From Leptobrachium leishanense (taxonomy: Eukaryota > Chordata > Amphibia > Anura > Megophryidae): a stretch of 64,000 bases of DNA. The stretch is taken from positions 161,157,049-161,221,048 of the forward strand of contig CM019067.1 in the NCBI GenBank assembly GCA_009667805.1, read 5' to 3'. Shown in pieces: positions 11,962 to 23,580 of this stretch (position 1 is its first letter; each line of letters begins with the position of its first letter). The position numbers and the translations under genes are program-made. Below the pieces are notes generated by a model that did no database searches, was not told where the DNA came from, and saw only the letters and a program-made list of their open reading frames with translations.

Positions 11962-12169
11962 ATAACAAGCCTTGCTAGCATTTCCCAGAAATAAGACAAC
12001 ACAGTAGATCTGAATGCCAAGACATGAAACAATAGGGTGTCAGGCCACAAGTGCAGCTGCTCGTCCTCAGGACACTCACATACCTCTTTTTTCTCACTAC
12101 AAGTATACAGGGTAATCCAGACGTGGACCCCTTGCTCAAGGTGCCTAGAGGGATGTCAGCTATAGCCTC

Positions 12170-12260
12170 CTGACGAGGCCTTGTTAGGCCTAACAAGGCC
12201 AAAACGATCGTCGGGGGTTGCTGCATTTCTCGTGCAGGGATGACGTCCTTGGCAATCGGT
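12170..12260 (+). ncRNA. hammerhead-ribozyme-like core, unit 1 (probably degenerate)
   Basis: CTGACGA (12170-12176, matching the CUGANGA core) is followed by a perfect 24-bp palindrome (12177-12200, stem II), then AAAA where GAAA is expected. CGATCGTC (12205-12212) then pairs with GGCAATCG (12251-12258) as stem III, followed by GGTA. Core order and stems II and III fit a type I hammerhead. Stem I does not pair right next to the core, although GAGGGATGTCAG (about 12149-12160) can pair with CTGGCCACCC just after the GTA. Activity is doubtful. Confidence 0.4.
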
Positions 12261-12502
12261 ACTGGCCACCCTTTCTGGGTGAGAGCAGGCTGATTTGCAT
12301 ATGTAGCATTTGTCCCTGTAATGGCACAATCGAGAAAAAACCCTGTGAGACCTGAGTGGGCCCCACCGTAGAGCAGGCCACTAGTGCAGCTGCCCGTCCT
12401 CAGGAACCTCACATACCACTTTTCTCTACCTACAAGTATACAGGGTAATCCAGACATGGACCCCTTGCTTGAGGTGCCTAGAGGGATGTCAGCTATATCT
12501 CC

Positions 12503-12584
12503 CTGAAGAGGCCTAACAAGGCCGAAATGATTGCCGGGGGTTGTTGCATCTCTCGTGCAGGGATGACGTCCTTGGCAATCAGTA
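12503..12584 (+). ncRNA. hammerhead-ribozyme-like core, unit 2
   Basis: CTGAAGA (12503-12509), stem II GGCC-TAACAA-GGCC (12510-12523) and GAAA (12524-12527) match the hammerhead core exactly. Stem III is TGATTGCC (12528-12535) with GGCAATCA (12574-12581), a perfect 8-bp match, followed by GTA. As in unit 1, an extra G precedes the UA and stem I is displaced by about 10 nt. I infer a relic or variant hammerhead, not a proven ribozyme. Confidence 0.45.
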
Positions 12585-12759
12585 CTGGCCATCCTTTCTG
12601 GGTGAGAGCAGGCTGATTTGCATATGGAGCATTCGTCCCTGTAATGGCACAATCGAGCCAAAATCCTGTGAGTCCTGAGCAGGCCCTGCAGGAGAGCAGG
12701 CCACTAGTGCAGCTGCTCATCCTCAGGTACCTCACATATCTCTTTTTTGTCATGCAATC

Positions 12760-13200
12760 ATAGTCTGATACCAAACCTGTCACATAGTAAACACATTCTA
12801 GCAAGGGGGAGTTGAGTTTGGCTACAGTGACCACAAAGCAATTATACAAACCATAGTAACAGTAATCAGATAATGGGGCAGTGTTTGCCTGACAAGGCAG
12901 ATTAACAAAAGACCACTCAAACATAAAACAGATAATAACATATTCCTGTGAGTGGATGCTGGAAAAGGCTATATAAATATATATAAATAACCCATCCAGT
13001 TAACCCATCAGCAGATAGCAACAGATACACATAGACAATAACATTATTCCTACATAACACAGATTACACAAACACCCTACAGGCATAGAATGACTTCAAC
13101 ATAAAAGATGGCAGGGAAATAATATAGAACATTAAGCCTGCACCTCCCAAATACATTTCTGGGCCTATGTACCCCAAATTCAAAGTGACATATGTCACAG
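12760..13200. repeat. dispersed direct repeat, copy A
   Basis: About 400 bp align by eye with 16905-17290 in the same orientation: GGGGCAGTGT, AAAGACCACTCAAAC, CATAGACAATAACA, GGCCTGCACCTC-like and TTCAAAGTGA blocks occur in the same order. No coding content, and the family is not recognised. Confidence 0.7.
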
Positions 13201-14185
13201 ACAGTTATGCACAGACTGGTAATCCTGACTACTTATCACACTCCAGAGTGCTATTGGGCAAGGAAGGGACACGTTCTTCAACCAATCATTAGGAAAATAA
13301 AACACAGTAGATCCAGGAACACCAAGTTAAAAGTGAATTTATTTGGTAGTGAGCAATGTTTAGACATTTCTCAAAGTGAGAAAGGCTGCAGATGAGTGGC
13401 AACACTGTTCGCCTACACTTAAATTTGCTTTTTAATTTGGAGTGTCTGGTTAAAACAATCATTACAGTCACACACTGTAATTAGTTTCTGAAAATCTCAC
13501 TGCATTAATCCACTTTATTCCAAAGTGGACTGAATATGCCTCTACTACTGTTACACAAATCATAACAAGAGATTGCTGTGATATACTGTCAAAGCAGTTA
13601 ATGCCAAGAGTAGGGGTCACTGGTATACCTCAAAATATTTTCAGTTAAATGTCCTTTTAGCAAAATGTTTAAGGGAGTCTGCAATTAAGTTTCTAAGCCA
13701 TGTGCAGACTCCCTTACACAGTAATGATTTTGGTACTAAGGCTGACCAGTGACTCTATGAAGTCTTAAAACAATTGCAGTTCTACGCTGTGAGCCCACTA
13801 CATGCTCCAATTTGCTTTTATGTGTAAACATGCGAATAGCAGACTAAATAGAACATATCAACAATTCAAAGTTGAATACGGATTGTTAAATGAAGTCCCT
13901 TGACTGATGTTGTTTGCTTGACATATGAATGTCCAGACAGTTGAAACAGGAGTACATATAAAGAAGTACCTTGAAGGTAATATTTGAAGTATATTTCTAT
14001 TTAACCATTTACATGCCCAAACAAATCAAGACATGCCTTATCACAGGGCTTCTTTTACACTCTCCTAGTATATAGCAATACATTCTTGTGAGCAGATGCA
14101 AACAAATTCCCCAATTTCTCGTTTGTTTGTATCAAAAGTCAGTAGTGCCGACACCCCATATGCCAGTGTAATGGCCTCAGGCATA
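13201..14185. other. unassigned interval
   Basis: No TIR, array or coding similarity seen. Confidence 0.4.
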
Positions 14186-14193
14186 GGTTAGGG

Positions 14194-14329
14194 CAGGGGT
14201 CAGCAACCTTGGCTCCCTGATGTTTTGGTAACTACATTTCCCATGATGTTCAGTCTGCATAATGGGTGACTGAGCATCATGGGAGATGTAGTTCCCAAAA
14301 CATCAGGGAGCCAAGGTTGCTGACCCCTG
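14194..14329. mobile_element. 136-bp palindromic hAT MITE
   Basis: The arms starting CAGGGGTCAGCAACCTTGG are inverted copies over about 35 bp. A perfect 8-bp duplication GGTTAGGG flanks the element (14186-14193, 14330-14337). The CAGGGGTCAGCAACC end and 8-bp duplication identify a hAT-type MITE. Near-perfect arms suggest a fairly young insertion. Confidence 0.93.
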
Positions 14330-14517
14330 GGTTAGGGTATGCAAAAACACAATGAAGATTATTCACTAATTTCCATTTAATGTTATTGCAAAGCGTAACC
14401 TCTAGAGATCCAGAGAAGAAGGTTTAAAAACAGCAGAATAAGTTTCATCAATGAAACATTCCCTGTCTTTGTTTGAATGTCCTTATCTGCTTCAAAAAAA
14501 TCTACAGGGGTTGCAAC

Positions 14518-15067
14518 TAGGGATGTGCGTTTCGGGTTTCGGAATTTCGGAACTTTCACGAAATTTCCCGATTCGTGTTTTCGGATGCGGCCGAATTTCC
14601 GAAAATTTTTAGATCCGAAAATGACAGATCCGAAAAGTTTTCCGAGCCGAAACGAAATATTTTCGGAATTTTCGAATGGCCTTGAAATGTGTCAAATCGA
14701 AATTTATTGCGTTGAAACGAGGAGAACAGACGTTCCGAAAAAATGAAAATTTCCTAACTTACGAAAAGTCGATACAAAAAACGAGCAAAGTGACACGAAA
14801 ATACGAAAACCGGTCGAAATTCCGAAAACATGTACAATTCCGAAATATGAAAATTTCCGAAATTACGAAAATTCGATACAAAAACCGAGCAAAGTGACAC
14901 GAAAATACGAAAAATGGTCGATATTCCGAAAAAAAATGTACACGAAAAACGAATCGAGCTGAACCGAATCGAAACAGAAATCGGTCAAAACGAGCCGAAT
15001 CGAAAAGTTTAAAAATCCGAAAAATCAAACCGAATCGAACCGAAAAAAAAATTGGTGCACAAGCCTA
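14518..15067. mobile_element. hAT MITE built almost wholly of TTCGG/CCGAA words
   Basis: It starts TAGGGATGTGCG and ends GCACAAGCCTA, with a perfect 8-bp duplication GTTGCAAC (14510-14517, 15068-15075). The 550-bp interior is dominated by degenerate TTTCGGA/TCCGAAA words in both orientations. A similar but different TIR marks the neighbouring larger hAT family. Confidence 0.9.
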
Positions 15068-15075
15068 GTTGCAAC

Positions 15076-16055
15076 AATACTAAACAGTTGTAGCACTGCA
15101 TTGGTTTGGCTCTATGTATTGAACCGTTGCTACCAGTAGAGGGAGACAGAGCCTAGAGACGTTATGGACTTTGCTGGACTGAAAGACTCCATCTCCCAGA
15201 AACCTTTGCGAAGAGGACAGGAAGTGGGCATGCTGGCGCCAAAGGAAAGACATCAGGAGCCTCGTGCAGGGCATCGGCAGAGCGAGCATAGCAGTGAGAC
15301 GAGTAAGACATATGAAGAACAGTGTCCAGGATCACAACCAGGCCGGAGCACGGACCAAGGCGTATCCAGTGCTGGATATCGGAGACAGAGTGTGAATCAT
15401 TGCGTACCACATTCCGCTGAGGAGCTCGGAGGACAACCAGGTTCCAGAAGGACCTCGAGTAAGGAGGACGCGGATCGAACGGGAGGGCAGGCGGCGGATC
15501 GGTTCCCGTTGAGGAGATTCGGCATTGGGACAGAGGATTCGTTGGCACCGGGTTCCAGTCGTGGAGAGAGATCCTTTGGTTGAGTCATCGGTTCTGGACA
15601 ATTTGTTCGTCGGATGGGTGAGAGGCCTCAAGGCCTACGGTTCCCGAAACTAAAGTGCGCACTTGGTTAATTGCTTCAATTCACAGGGCCCCAACGTTGA
15701 CTAGTCAAAGATAATTTTATTCATTCACTGGCCAGTTGAATCTAGTACCCGGGTACCATAAGACACCAATTTATAAGCCTTTTTGAGCGGGACTTAAACT
15801 CACGAACTGAGGGGGCATTAACTGTTTCTTTTCCGCCACGCGTTTTTCCCACGTTGCGCATTACGTCATTTATTCCTGCTTAATCGATTTACGCTTCAAA
15901 GTATATTTGTATTCAATGCCACTTTATTGCTTCAGTAAAGTACAAAATCTAGAAAATCCACAACAGTGTGCTGGTGTATAGAAATTCTTAGTGCGGTGTG
16001 ACCATCATGGGTTTTCAGTGGCTCCTCCGGGGGTGAGCGCTATACAATGTTTAGT
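15076..16055. other. unassigned GC-richer segment
   Basis: The left part (15100-15650) is GC-richer than its surroundings and allows a 139-codon open frame (15164-15583) with no recognisable domain. The segment could be a solo LTR or a promoter-bearing fragment, but I find no matching termini or target duplication. I leave it unassigned. Confidence 0.3.
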
Positions 16056-16063
16056 GAAAAACC

Positions 16064-16876
16064 AGGGACCTGCAAACCTTCGATATTTGATTTGAATTCA
16101 AATCGCCAGATGTATTTGATTCGATTCGGAAGTCAGCAGATCAATTCAAAAACTTTTCAAATCGTTCACTTTCTTAATCAGAAGCTCTGATATTGGACTC
16201 TTGGAGTCCGAGTCTGTAGCTGGTCTGGACGCGATCCGTGTCCCCAGCAGTGCACAGTGCCTCTGAGACACATAGCACGCGGCTGGGAATGGCACGCTGC
16301 TAGGCTCCGCCCCCTCCAGGAAGACTGTTGTGTGAGACGTCACATGACACACAGAGGAGGCCGACGACGGGCACGTTCAAAGCTGCAATGAGGTGTTCAG
16401 TCGGGACAGCGGAGTGAACAGCAGGCAGGCCTGAGCCAAGTTGGTGATGGTGAGTATAACTACCCTGTTACTCCTTTATTGTGCTTCTTTTGCAGATGGT
16501 GAAGTCAGGTGATGGAATGGATCATTCATCATCACCAGAAGAAGATGAGATGGCTGTCAGCCTGCTGTGTTAGGGTAGAATGAGAGCGACCGGGGTGGGG
16601 GAGCTTAGAACTGGCCATATTAATTATATGGGGACTTGCTCTGTGTGGGGAGTTAGTAAATTATATGGGGGTCTGCTCTGTGTGAGAAATTATAAATTAT
16701 ATGTAACGTCAGCTGTAACATCTGTTGAACCTGCATACACAAAACTATCCAGGCTGCATCCTATAGGAAAGCAGCACTCAACCATTCGATTCGATATTCG
16801 ATTTGAATTCAAACCTTAACAGCCGATTTGATTCGTGATTTGATTCAAGCAAACATTTATGATTCACAGAGCCCTA
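16064..16876. mobile_element. hAT-like non-autonomous element
   Basis: The ends AGGGACCTGCAAA and the complement TAGGGCTCTGTGAA are short imperfect inverted repeats. They are flanked by GAAAAACC (16056-16063) and GAATAACC (16877-16884), 7 of 8 identical. Both ends carry GATTTGAATTCAAA-type palindromes. No transposase. The boundary may be off by one base. Confidence 0.7.
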
Positions 16877-16904
16877 GAATAACCCCTTTCCTCTCATATC
16901 TTGA

Positions 16905-17290
16905 TACAGCATATCTTGATACAGTATCAAATAACGGGGCAGTGTCTGCCAGACTAGAAAGACAAACAAAGACCACTCAAACCTTTAACAGATGAAAACA
17001 CATTCAGATAGGGGGGAGTTGAAAAAGGCTACAGTGACACACACAGTAATCCTATCAGCATATAGTAGCAGACAAACATAGACAATAACAATATCAACAA
17101 TAACAGTATTCATACATATCACAAACGACACAAACATCCTACACCTACAATTCCAGGTACAGGGTGTCTTCAACAGAGGAGATGGCAGGAAAACAATATA
17201 GAACATCAGGCCTGCACCTCACAAAGGCATTTCTAGGTCCATGTACTCAAATTCAAAGTGATACACATCACACAAGCCAAGAGAACTGCT
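16905..17290. repeat. dispersed direct repeat, copy B
   Basis: Counterpart of 12760-13200, with the same block order and orientation and more divergence. The hAT-type elements at 14194, 14518 and 16064 lie between the two copies. Confidence 0.7.
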
Positions 17291-18839
17291 CCCTACCATG
17301 CACCTTCAAGGTCTGCAGTCACAGTAGTGCTTAGTTCCTATCTCACAACTGGACTCTGTAATCCCTGGAGGGTGGCAGCACGTGGCTTTTTGCAGGCAGG
17401 GAGCACTGACTGGAATTACAGATGTTATCAGGGGTGGACTGACAACTATTGGGGCCGCCAGGCAATGAAAGGTCATGGGGCCCCCTTGTGCCATTCCCAT
17501 AGAAGACTATACCAATACAAAACCCACCCATACAACACAAATATGTACATTGTGGGTTAAAGAATTTATTTCTTCACACAATTTTCTAAATAATTATTTT
17601 AATGAACTAAGAAAATCCAGTCTGGCCTACAAGTACATTGAGGAATCCATTAATGTGTGCCCCCTCCAGACCTTGGCAGCCATCACCCACTAACTGGAGC
17701 TAAGGGCACAGACGGTCCCTGTTGCACACGTGGGAAACTGCTGATCACTTTTCAGGTTTATAAAGATACTGTACATTACTAATGTACTTGCACACACTGC
17801 ACAGTACAGAGCTCCACAGCAATAAGACTCCCAGTAATGTGCAGTGTGTACAAGCATATCACAGACCTCCACAGCAATAAAACTCGCAGAACGTGTGCTA
17901 TGCATGAGCGTGTCACAGAGCTCCACAGCAATAAAGCTCAAAAATTATTTTATCTAACTTTCTATTAAAGTTTATATAAAATACAGAATAGTAAAATTTA
18001 TTTAATTAAAGTAACTATAATATTGTTAAATAGAACAAATATTTCGATTTTAATAACTAATTAATATTAAAATATATATGCAAAAATAAATTATTTAGTG
18101 CAGCGGCATTGTTAACCTTTTAAGGGAAAACAATGCTGCTGCTTTTTGAAAAGAGAGTTATATTTAACTGTATTTTTTTATTTATTTTATTTGTTTTAGA
18201 CATAACATAACCATGTTGGATATCATTGCAAAGATCAGACTCTAGCTTTTCCAATAACATCTGTACTGCCTTGTGGGACATAGGAGTCCGGAGAAGACCC
18301 CTGCATCTCCTATAATTGGATTTCCCTGACGGGCCGGTGGGAATCCAAGTCGGTGACATTTTCGCATGCATGCGTGAGGAGGAGTGCCGTGGCACAGTCC
18401 CACAGCAAGCATTGACATCCAGGATGTCTAGCCGCTGTGGCTGCTGTCCCTGCACGGAGCCAGATCAGCACCAAGCAGGGACAGAACAGGACAGTGTGGA
18501 GCATCCTCTGCGCTGGGTTGGCAATCCCCGTGATGCTCCACGCATTTCCCAGCACTGCAGGGGCAGCAAGGCTCACTGATGGGGCCCCAATTCAGACCCA
18601 TCCCTCCATTTGCCTAGTAGACAGCTGACTTTCCAGGCCAATCGGCGGCTCAAGATTGTGCATGCCCGCCCAGCGAGGCTGCCAATTTGCTTCCTGTTTA
18701 TTTGCAACTCTTACACCATGTGTTTTACTAATATATTTCTGAGTTGCAATATATTTCTGAGTTGTGACAAAATACATAAACACTCAAAAAAGAGGCTCTG
18801 CCCAATCCTCTATAACAAGTATTAATGTGTAGTATGAGG
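17291..18839. other. unassigned interval with fragments of TTAA-type hairpin elements
   Basis: A GGGGTGGACTGACAACTATTG segment (about 17431-17452) resembles the start of another DNA element but no partner end was fixed. Around 18100-18560 there are hairpins such as GACATCCAGGATGTC (18413-18427), related to those at 6730-6746 and 39450-39466, so a decayed TTAA-type element is likely. No gene seen. Confidence 0.35.
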
Positions 18840-20723
18840 CTGCAGCGAAATTTAAGTGCTCTCTCGTTCGGCGCACTTCGGCGATTTCAGTTCGCCGACC
18901 CTGAGGTGAATTCACTATTCACCGCACGGTCCCCGAAGTGCACCAAATGGGACCTGCTGAACGCAACCGCCGACTGAACAGACCACCGAAAATAGCCGAG
19001 GATCTGACGAACAAAGCCGATCACCCGAAAAATGTCGATCATGTAAAAGAAAAAAGGTAAAAAAAGTAACTCTGCCATTTAAAAAAAAAAGTGTTTAAAA
19101 CAATAAAAATGCATGGAAAAGATAAAAAGGTACTTACAAAAAAATTACGAAAATGTCTGTCACAGAATTTTTTTAAGAAAAGGGAATCAAAATTTTTACT
19201 AAAAAAAATACATAAAAAAAATCAATAAATAAATAAATAAAAATACTTTTTGCTGCAAATGAAAAGAATAAATTCTTGAATAATTTTTTTTAAAAAACGG
19301 TAATTTTTTTTAGATTGAATTCTATGGGATTTTCCTATTTAAAACTGTTGAACTGAATCACAAAAAAATCTCCGCTATTCGGTATCATTTTGGTGTTCTC
19401 TGAATAGTTTAACCATTACTTTGGATCTTTTCTCAAATATTAATGTAAAAGAACAGTTGGGAAATAGCGACCATAACATGGTGACTTTTGAAATAAACTC
19501 AAAAAAACACATTCATAAGGGGCATGCTAAAATATATAATTTTAAAAAGGCCAACTTTATTAAAATAAAGGAAGCTCTCAATGTCATTGACTGGCAGAAA
19601 CTCTTTCACGGGAAAAACACTGAGGATAAGTGGAATATCTTTAAACTAACACTAGAAAAGTACACATCTCAATATATTCCACTGGTTAATAAATATAAAA
19701 GAAACAGACTGAAACCAATGTGGCTTAGTAGGAAGGTAACTAAGGAAATGAAAAATAAAAAGAAGGCATTTAAAGCTTTTAAATTTGATAAATCTGAGGC
19801 ATCCTATAAAGCATATAGGGCAGTCAATAAAGCATGTAAAAATGCGATTAGATGGGCTAAACTAGAAAATGAAAAAGAAATAGCCAAAGAGAGCAAGACC
19901 AACCCTAAAAGATTCTTTAGGTACATAAATTCTAAAAAGCCCAAGAGTGAAAATGTAGGTTCACTAAAATCTGAGTCAGGGTTATTGTTAACTGAAGATC
20001 AGGATAAGGCAGAAATTTTAAATGATTATTTTTCTTCAGTATTTATCAAAGAGAAACCTATAACAGGAGACATGAAATTCATTAATAAAAACTTACTAAT
20101 ACAAAGTGACTGGTTGACTCAGGACAAGTTTTACACAAATTAAACAATGTGAATGTGAATAAAGCTCCAGGGCCAGATGGAATTCACCCGCGAGTACTAA
20201 GAGAGCTATGTGTTGAAATATGTAAACCTCTGTTCTTAATCTTTCAAGATTCTTTTCTTTCAGGAATAGTACCAGAGGATTGGAGAAAAGCTGACGTGGT
20301 CCCTATATTTAAGAAAGGTTTAAAATTTGTGCCTGGGAATTATAGACCTGTGAGCTTAACATCTGTGGCTGGGAAAGTATTTGAGGGGTTACTAAGGGAT
20401 AATATTCAGGAATTTATTGGGAGGTATAATGTAATTGGCAAAAATCAGCATGGTTTCATGAAACACAGATCATGTCAGACTAACCTAATTACGTTCTATG
20501 AGGAAGTAAGTAAGTAGAAGTATAGATCAGGGGGTCGCAGTGGATGTGATTTACTTAGATTTTGCCAAAGCTTTCGACACAGTTCTGTGACATTCTGGGT
20601 CTCTGGCGCCCCCTCTGGCAGTAATGGACATTGCTGCTTTTGGATTATTTTTATTTCGTTCATTTCTTGGATTCCAGGCCTAATCAGTTCCTGGACTCCA
20701 TTGGTTCACCCTGGACCATTTTG

Positions 20724-20730
20724 TATAAAT
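20724..20730 (+). promoter_or_regulatory. TATA box of the 5' LTR
   Basis: TATAAAT. The inferred transcript start at 20754 lies 30 bp downstream, a typical spacing. The same motif is at 24305-24311 in the 3' LTR. Confidence 0.75.
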
Positions 20731-20753
20731 GGAGACCACTCCCTTAGTAGGGT

Positions 20754-20764
20754 GCGGTCTCATT
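20754..20764 (+). promoter_or_regulatory. putative self-primer at the 5' end of the transcript
   Basis: GCGGTCTCATT is an exact 11-nt reverse complement of 21117-21127, just past the LTR. In the Tf1/sushi group of Ty3/gypsy elements, the first 11 nt of the RNA fold back and prime minus-strand DNA in place of a tRNA. Position, length and the nearby TATA box all fit that mechanism. The function is inferred. Confidence 0.7.
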
Positions 20765-21116
20765 CATCCTGGATCAGTCATTCAGCTCATGTCTGGTTTG
20801 CCTTGCTCTAGATTTATCCTGCTCAGGTTTGTCTGTCTGTCTGTCAAACTGCTCAGTCTGTCTGTTTAGTTCTGCTTCCCATGTTTAGTTGCCTATTTGT
20901 TTATATCTGGTTTTCTTTATATTTCTTGCCTTGAGGGTATAGGTTCTGTTTATTGTATTGTGTTCTGGATCCCTGTTTTGAGTTTGTTTATCCTTGTTCT
21001 TTTATGGTCCATACAATAAATATATGTTTTCTAGTCCTGGATGTCTGCCTAATTTTCACTGCTCATTAGGCTCACACCCCGCTGTCAGGTCAGGTCCCCG
21101 ACCCCCACCGTGACAT

Positions 21117-21127
21117 AATGAGACCGC
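21117..21127 (+). promoter_or_regulatory. primer-binding site (self-priming type)
   Basis: AATGAGACCGC begins one base after the 5' LTR, where a tRNA-primed element would show TGG plus tRNA complement. No tRNA match is apparent. The gag start codon ATG (21118-21120) lies inside it. Confidence 0.7.
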
Positions 21128-21749
21128 CAGTAACAAGTGAGCTAGCAGTGATTCATGGTCTGTTGGAGAACCTGCAAAAGGTTAATAAAGTTGCAGAACA
21201 GCACCTGGAGAGGCTGAGTGCTATACTGCGGAAAACTCCCAGGGACGTCTTCCCAAAGGAACCTGTTCCAGTGAAAGATTTCAGAGGACCCCTGACCCTG
21301 GAGGAAAGGGTATGGAGGAAAACCCATGGCTTATGTTTCTACTGTGGTTCCTGCCTGCACAGAGTGGCAACCTGCCAGGTGCGCCCACAGAAGGCCCTCA
21401 CGGTCCAGCCTTACCAGACCTCCTTGACCAAGCCATGCCAGGCCGCAGTATCCATATCCACTGCCCAACAGGGAGAGACCAGGCGTAATGCCCAGCACTG
21501 GGAAGTCAAGAGTGCTGCCCTGCAGCATGAACAATCCAAGGTGGCTGCTCAGCAGCACAAAGAATCTGCGTCTGCTGTTTGTCAGCTTCAAGTCCTGTCC
21601 TTGTCTACTGTGCCTAAGCCAGCAGTTCCAGTCAAGAGTGCTGCCCTGCAGCACAAACAAGCCGGGGTCGCCGCTCCACAGTGCCAAGCCGGGGTCGCCG
21701 CTCCACAGTGCCAAGCCAAGGTGGTTGCAAAGCACTGTGAGATCAAGGC

Positions 21750-22514
21750 AGCTGCCAAGCCACGCTCACCCGAGCCGGTAGCTGCCAAGCCACGCTCACC
21801 CGAGCCGGTAGCTGCCAAGCCACGCTCATCCGAGCCGGTAGCTGCCAAGCCACGCTCACCCGAGCCGGTAGCTGCCGAGCCACGCTCACCCGAGCCGGTA
21901 GTTTCCGAGCCACGCTCACCCGAGCTGGTAGTTTCCGAGCCACGCTCACCCGAGCCGGTAGTTTCCGAGCCACGTTCACCCGAGCTGGTAGTTTCCGAGC
22001 CACGCTCACCGAGCTGGTAGTTTCCGAGCCACGCTCACCCGAGCTGGTAGTTTCCGAGCCACGCTCACCCGAGCTGGTAGCTTCCGAGCCACGCTCACCC
22101 GAGCCACGCTCACCCGAGCCGGTAGTTTCCGAGCCACGCTCACCCGAGCCGGTAGTTTCCGAGCCACGCTCACCCGAGCTGGTAGTTTCCGAGCCACGCT
22201 CACCCGAGCTGGTAGTTTCCGAGCCACGCTCACCCGAGCTGGTAGTTTCCGAGCCACGCTCACCCGAGCTGGTAGTTTCCGAGCCACGCTCACCCGAGCT
22301 GGTAGTTTCCGAGCCACGCTCACCCGAGCTGGTAGTTTCTGAGCCACGCTCACCCGAGCTGGTAGTTTCCGAGCCACGCTCACCCGAGCTGGTAGTTTCC
22401 GAGCCACGCTCACCCGAGCTGGTAGTTTCCGAGCCACGCTCACCCGAGCTGGTAGTTTCCGAGCCACGCTCACCCGAGCTGGTAGTTTCCGAGCCACGCT
22501 CACCCGAGCCGGTA
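21750..22514 (+). repeat. 30-bp minisatellite inside the gag-like ORF
   Basis: About 25 units, 30 bp each, encoding AAKPRSPEPV then VSEPRSPELV variants. The unit length is a multiple of three. One unit near 22001-22010 lacks a C, creating the frameshift. Confidence 0.95.
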
Positions 22515-23580
22515 ATGTCCGAGTCGCCGCAGAGCCGTGCTGAGGTCGCTGACCCACAGATCCGTGCTGCTGCCGCCATGTCCGAGTCGCCGCAGAGCCG
22601 TGCTGAGGTCGCTGACCCACAGAGCCGTGCTGCTGCTGCCATGACCGAGTCGCCGCAGAGCCGTGCTGCTGTCGCCATGTCCGAGTCACCGCAGAGCCGT
22701 GTTGAGGTCGCTGACCCACAGAGCAGTGCTGCTGCTGCCATGACCGAGTCGCCGCAGAGCCGTGCTGCTGTCGCCATGTCCGAGTCACCGCAGAGCCGTG
22801 TTGAGGTCGCTGACCCACAGAGCCGTGCTGCTGTCGCCATGACCGAGTCGCCGCAGAGCCGTGCTGCTGTCGCCATGACCGAGTCGCCGCAGAGCCGTGC
22901 TGCTATCGCCATGACCGAGTCGCCGCAGAGCCGTGCTGCTGTCGCCATGACCGAGTCGCCGCAGAGCCATGCTGCTGTCGCCATGACCGAGTCGCCGCAG
23001 AGCCGTGCTGCTGTCGCCATGACCGAGTCGCCGCAGAGCCGTGCTGCTGTCGCCATGACCGAGTCGCCGCAGAGCCGTGCTGCTGTCGCCATGACCGAGT
23101 CGCCGCAGAGCCGTGCTGCTGTCGCCATGACCGAGTCGCCGCAGAGCCGTGCTGCTGTCGCCATGACCTAGACGCCGCAGAGTCGTGCTGCTGTCGCCAT
23201 GTCCAAGTCGCCGCAGAGCCGTGCTGCTGTCGCCATGACCGAGTCGCCGCAGAGCCGTGCTGCTGTCGCCATGACCGAGTCGCCGCAGAGCCGTGCTGCT
23301 GTCTCCATATCCGAGTCGCCGCAGAGCCGTGCTGCTGTCTCCATATCCGAGTCACCGCAGAGCCGTGCTGAGGTCGCTGACCCACAGATCCGTGCTGCTG
23401 CCGCCATGTCCGAGTCGCCACAGAGCCGTGCTGAGGTCGCTGACCCACAGAGCCGTGCTGCTGTCGCCATGACCGAGTCGCCGCAGAGCCGTGCTGCTGC
23501 CGCCATGACCGAGTCGCCGCAGAGCCGTGGTGAGGTCGCTGACCCACAGAGCCGTGCTGCTGTCGCCATGTCCAAGTCAC
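22515..23580 (+). repeat. 36-bp minisatellite inside the gag-like ORF
   Basis: Units encode MTESPQSRAAVA and variants, with longer composite units containing EVADPQ. The unit length is a multiple of three. A mutated unit at 23160-23171 contains the TAG stop. Confidence 0.95.

Larger units (their letters stand above)
12041..12755. repeat. 333-bp tandem repeat, two full units plus a partial third
   Basis: Matching landmarks fall at 12051, 12384 and 12707 (GTGCAGCTGC) and at 12101 and 12434 (AAGTATA). The first unit is 333 bp. The second is 323 bp because its palindromic insert is 10 bp shorter (12510-12523 against 12177-12200). Each unit holds an octamer-like ATTTGCAT (about 12293, 12617). No protein is convincingly encoded. 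Confidence 0.9.
20586..21115 (+). repeat. 5' LTR
   Basis: It starts TGTGACATTC and ends CCGTGACA. It contains a TATA box at 20724-20730 and AATAAA at 21015-21020. Structure U3-R-U5 is inferred with R starting near 20754, 30 bp after the TATA box. Confidence 0.93.

Noticed and set aside
11975..12661. A 228-codon minus-strand open frame
   Set aside because: It spans both 333-bp repeat units, and its protein merely repeats with the DNA. The structured-RNA reading explains the conservation better.
12041..12755. CRISPR-like or other regular repeat array
   Set aside because: Units are long and contiguous with no spacers, and the context is eukaryotic. The same applies to every array in the window.
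15164..15583. Possible 139-residue protein
   Set aside because: GC-rich open frame on both strands, low-complexity composition, no motif and no splice or terminus evidence.
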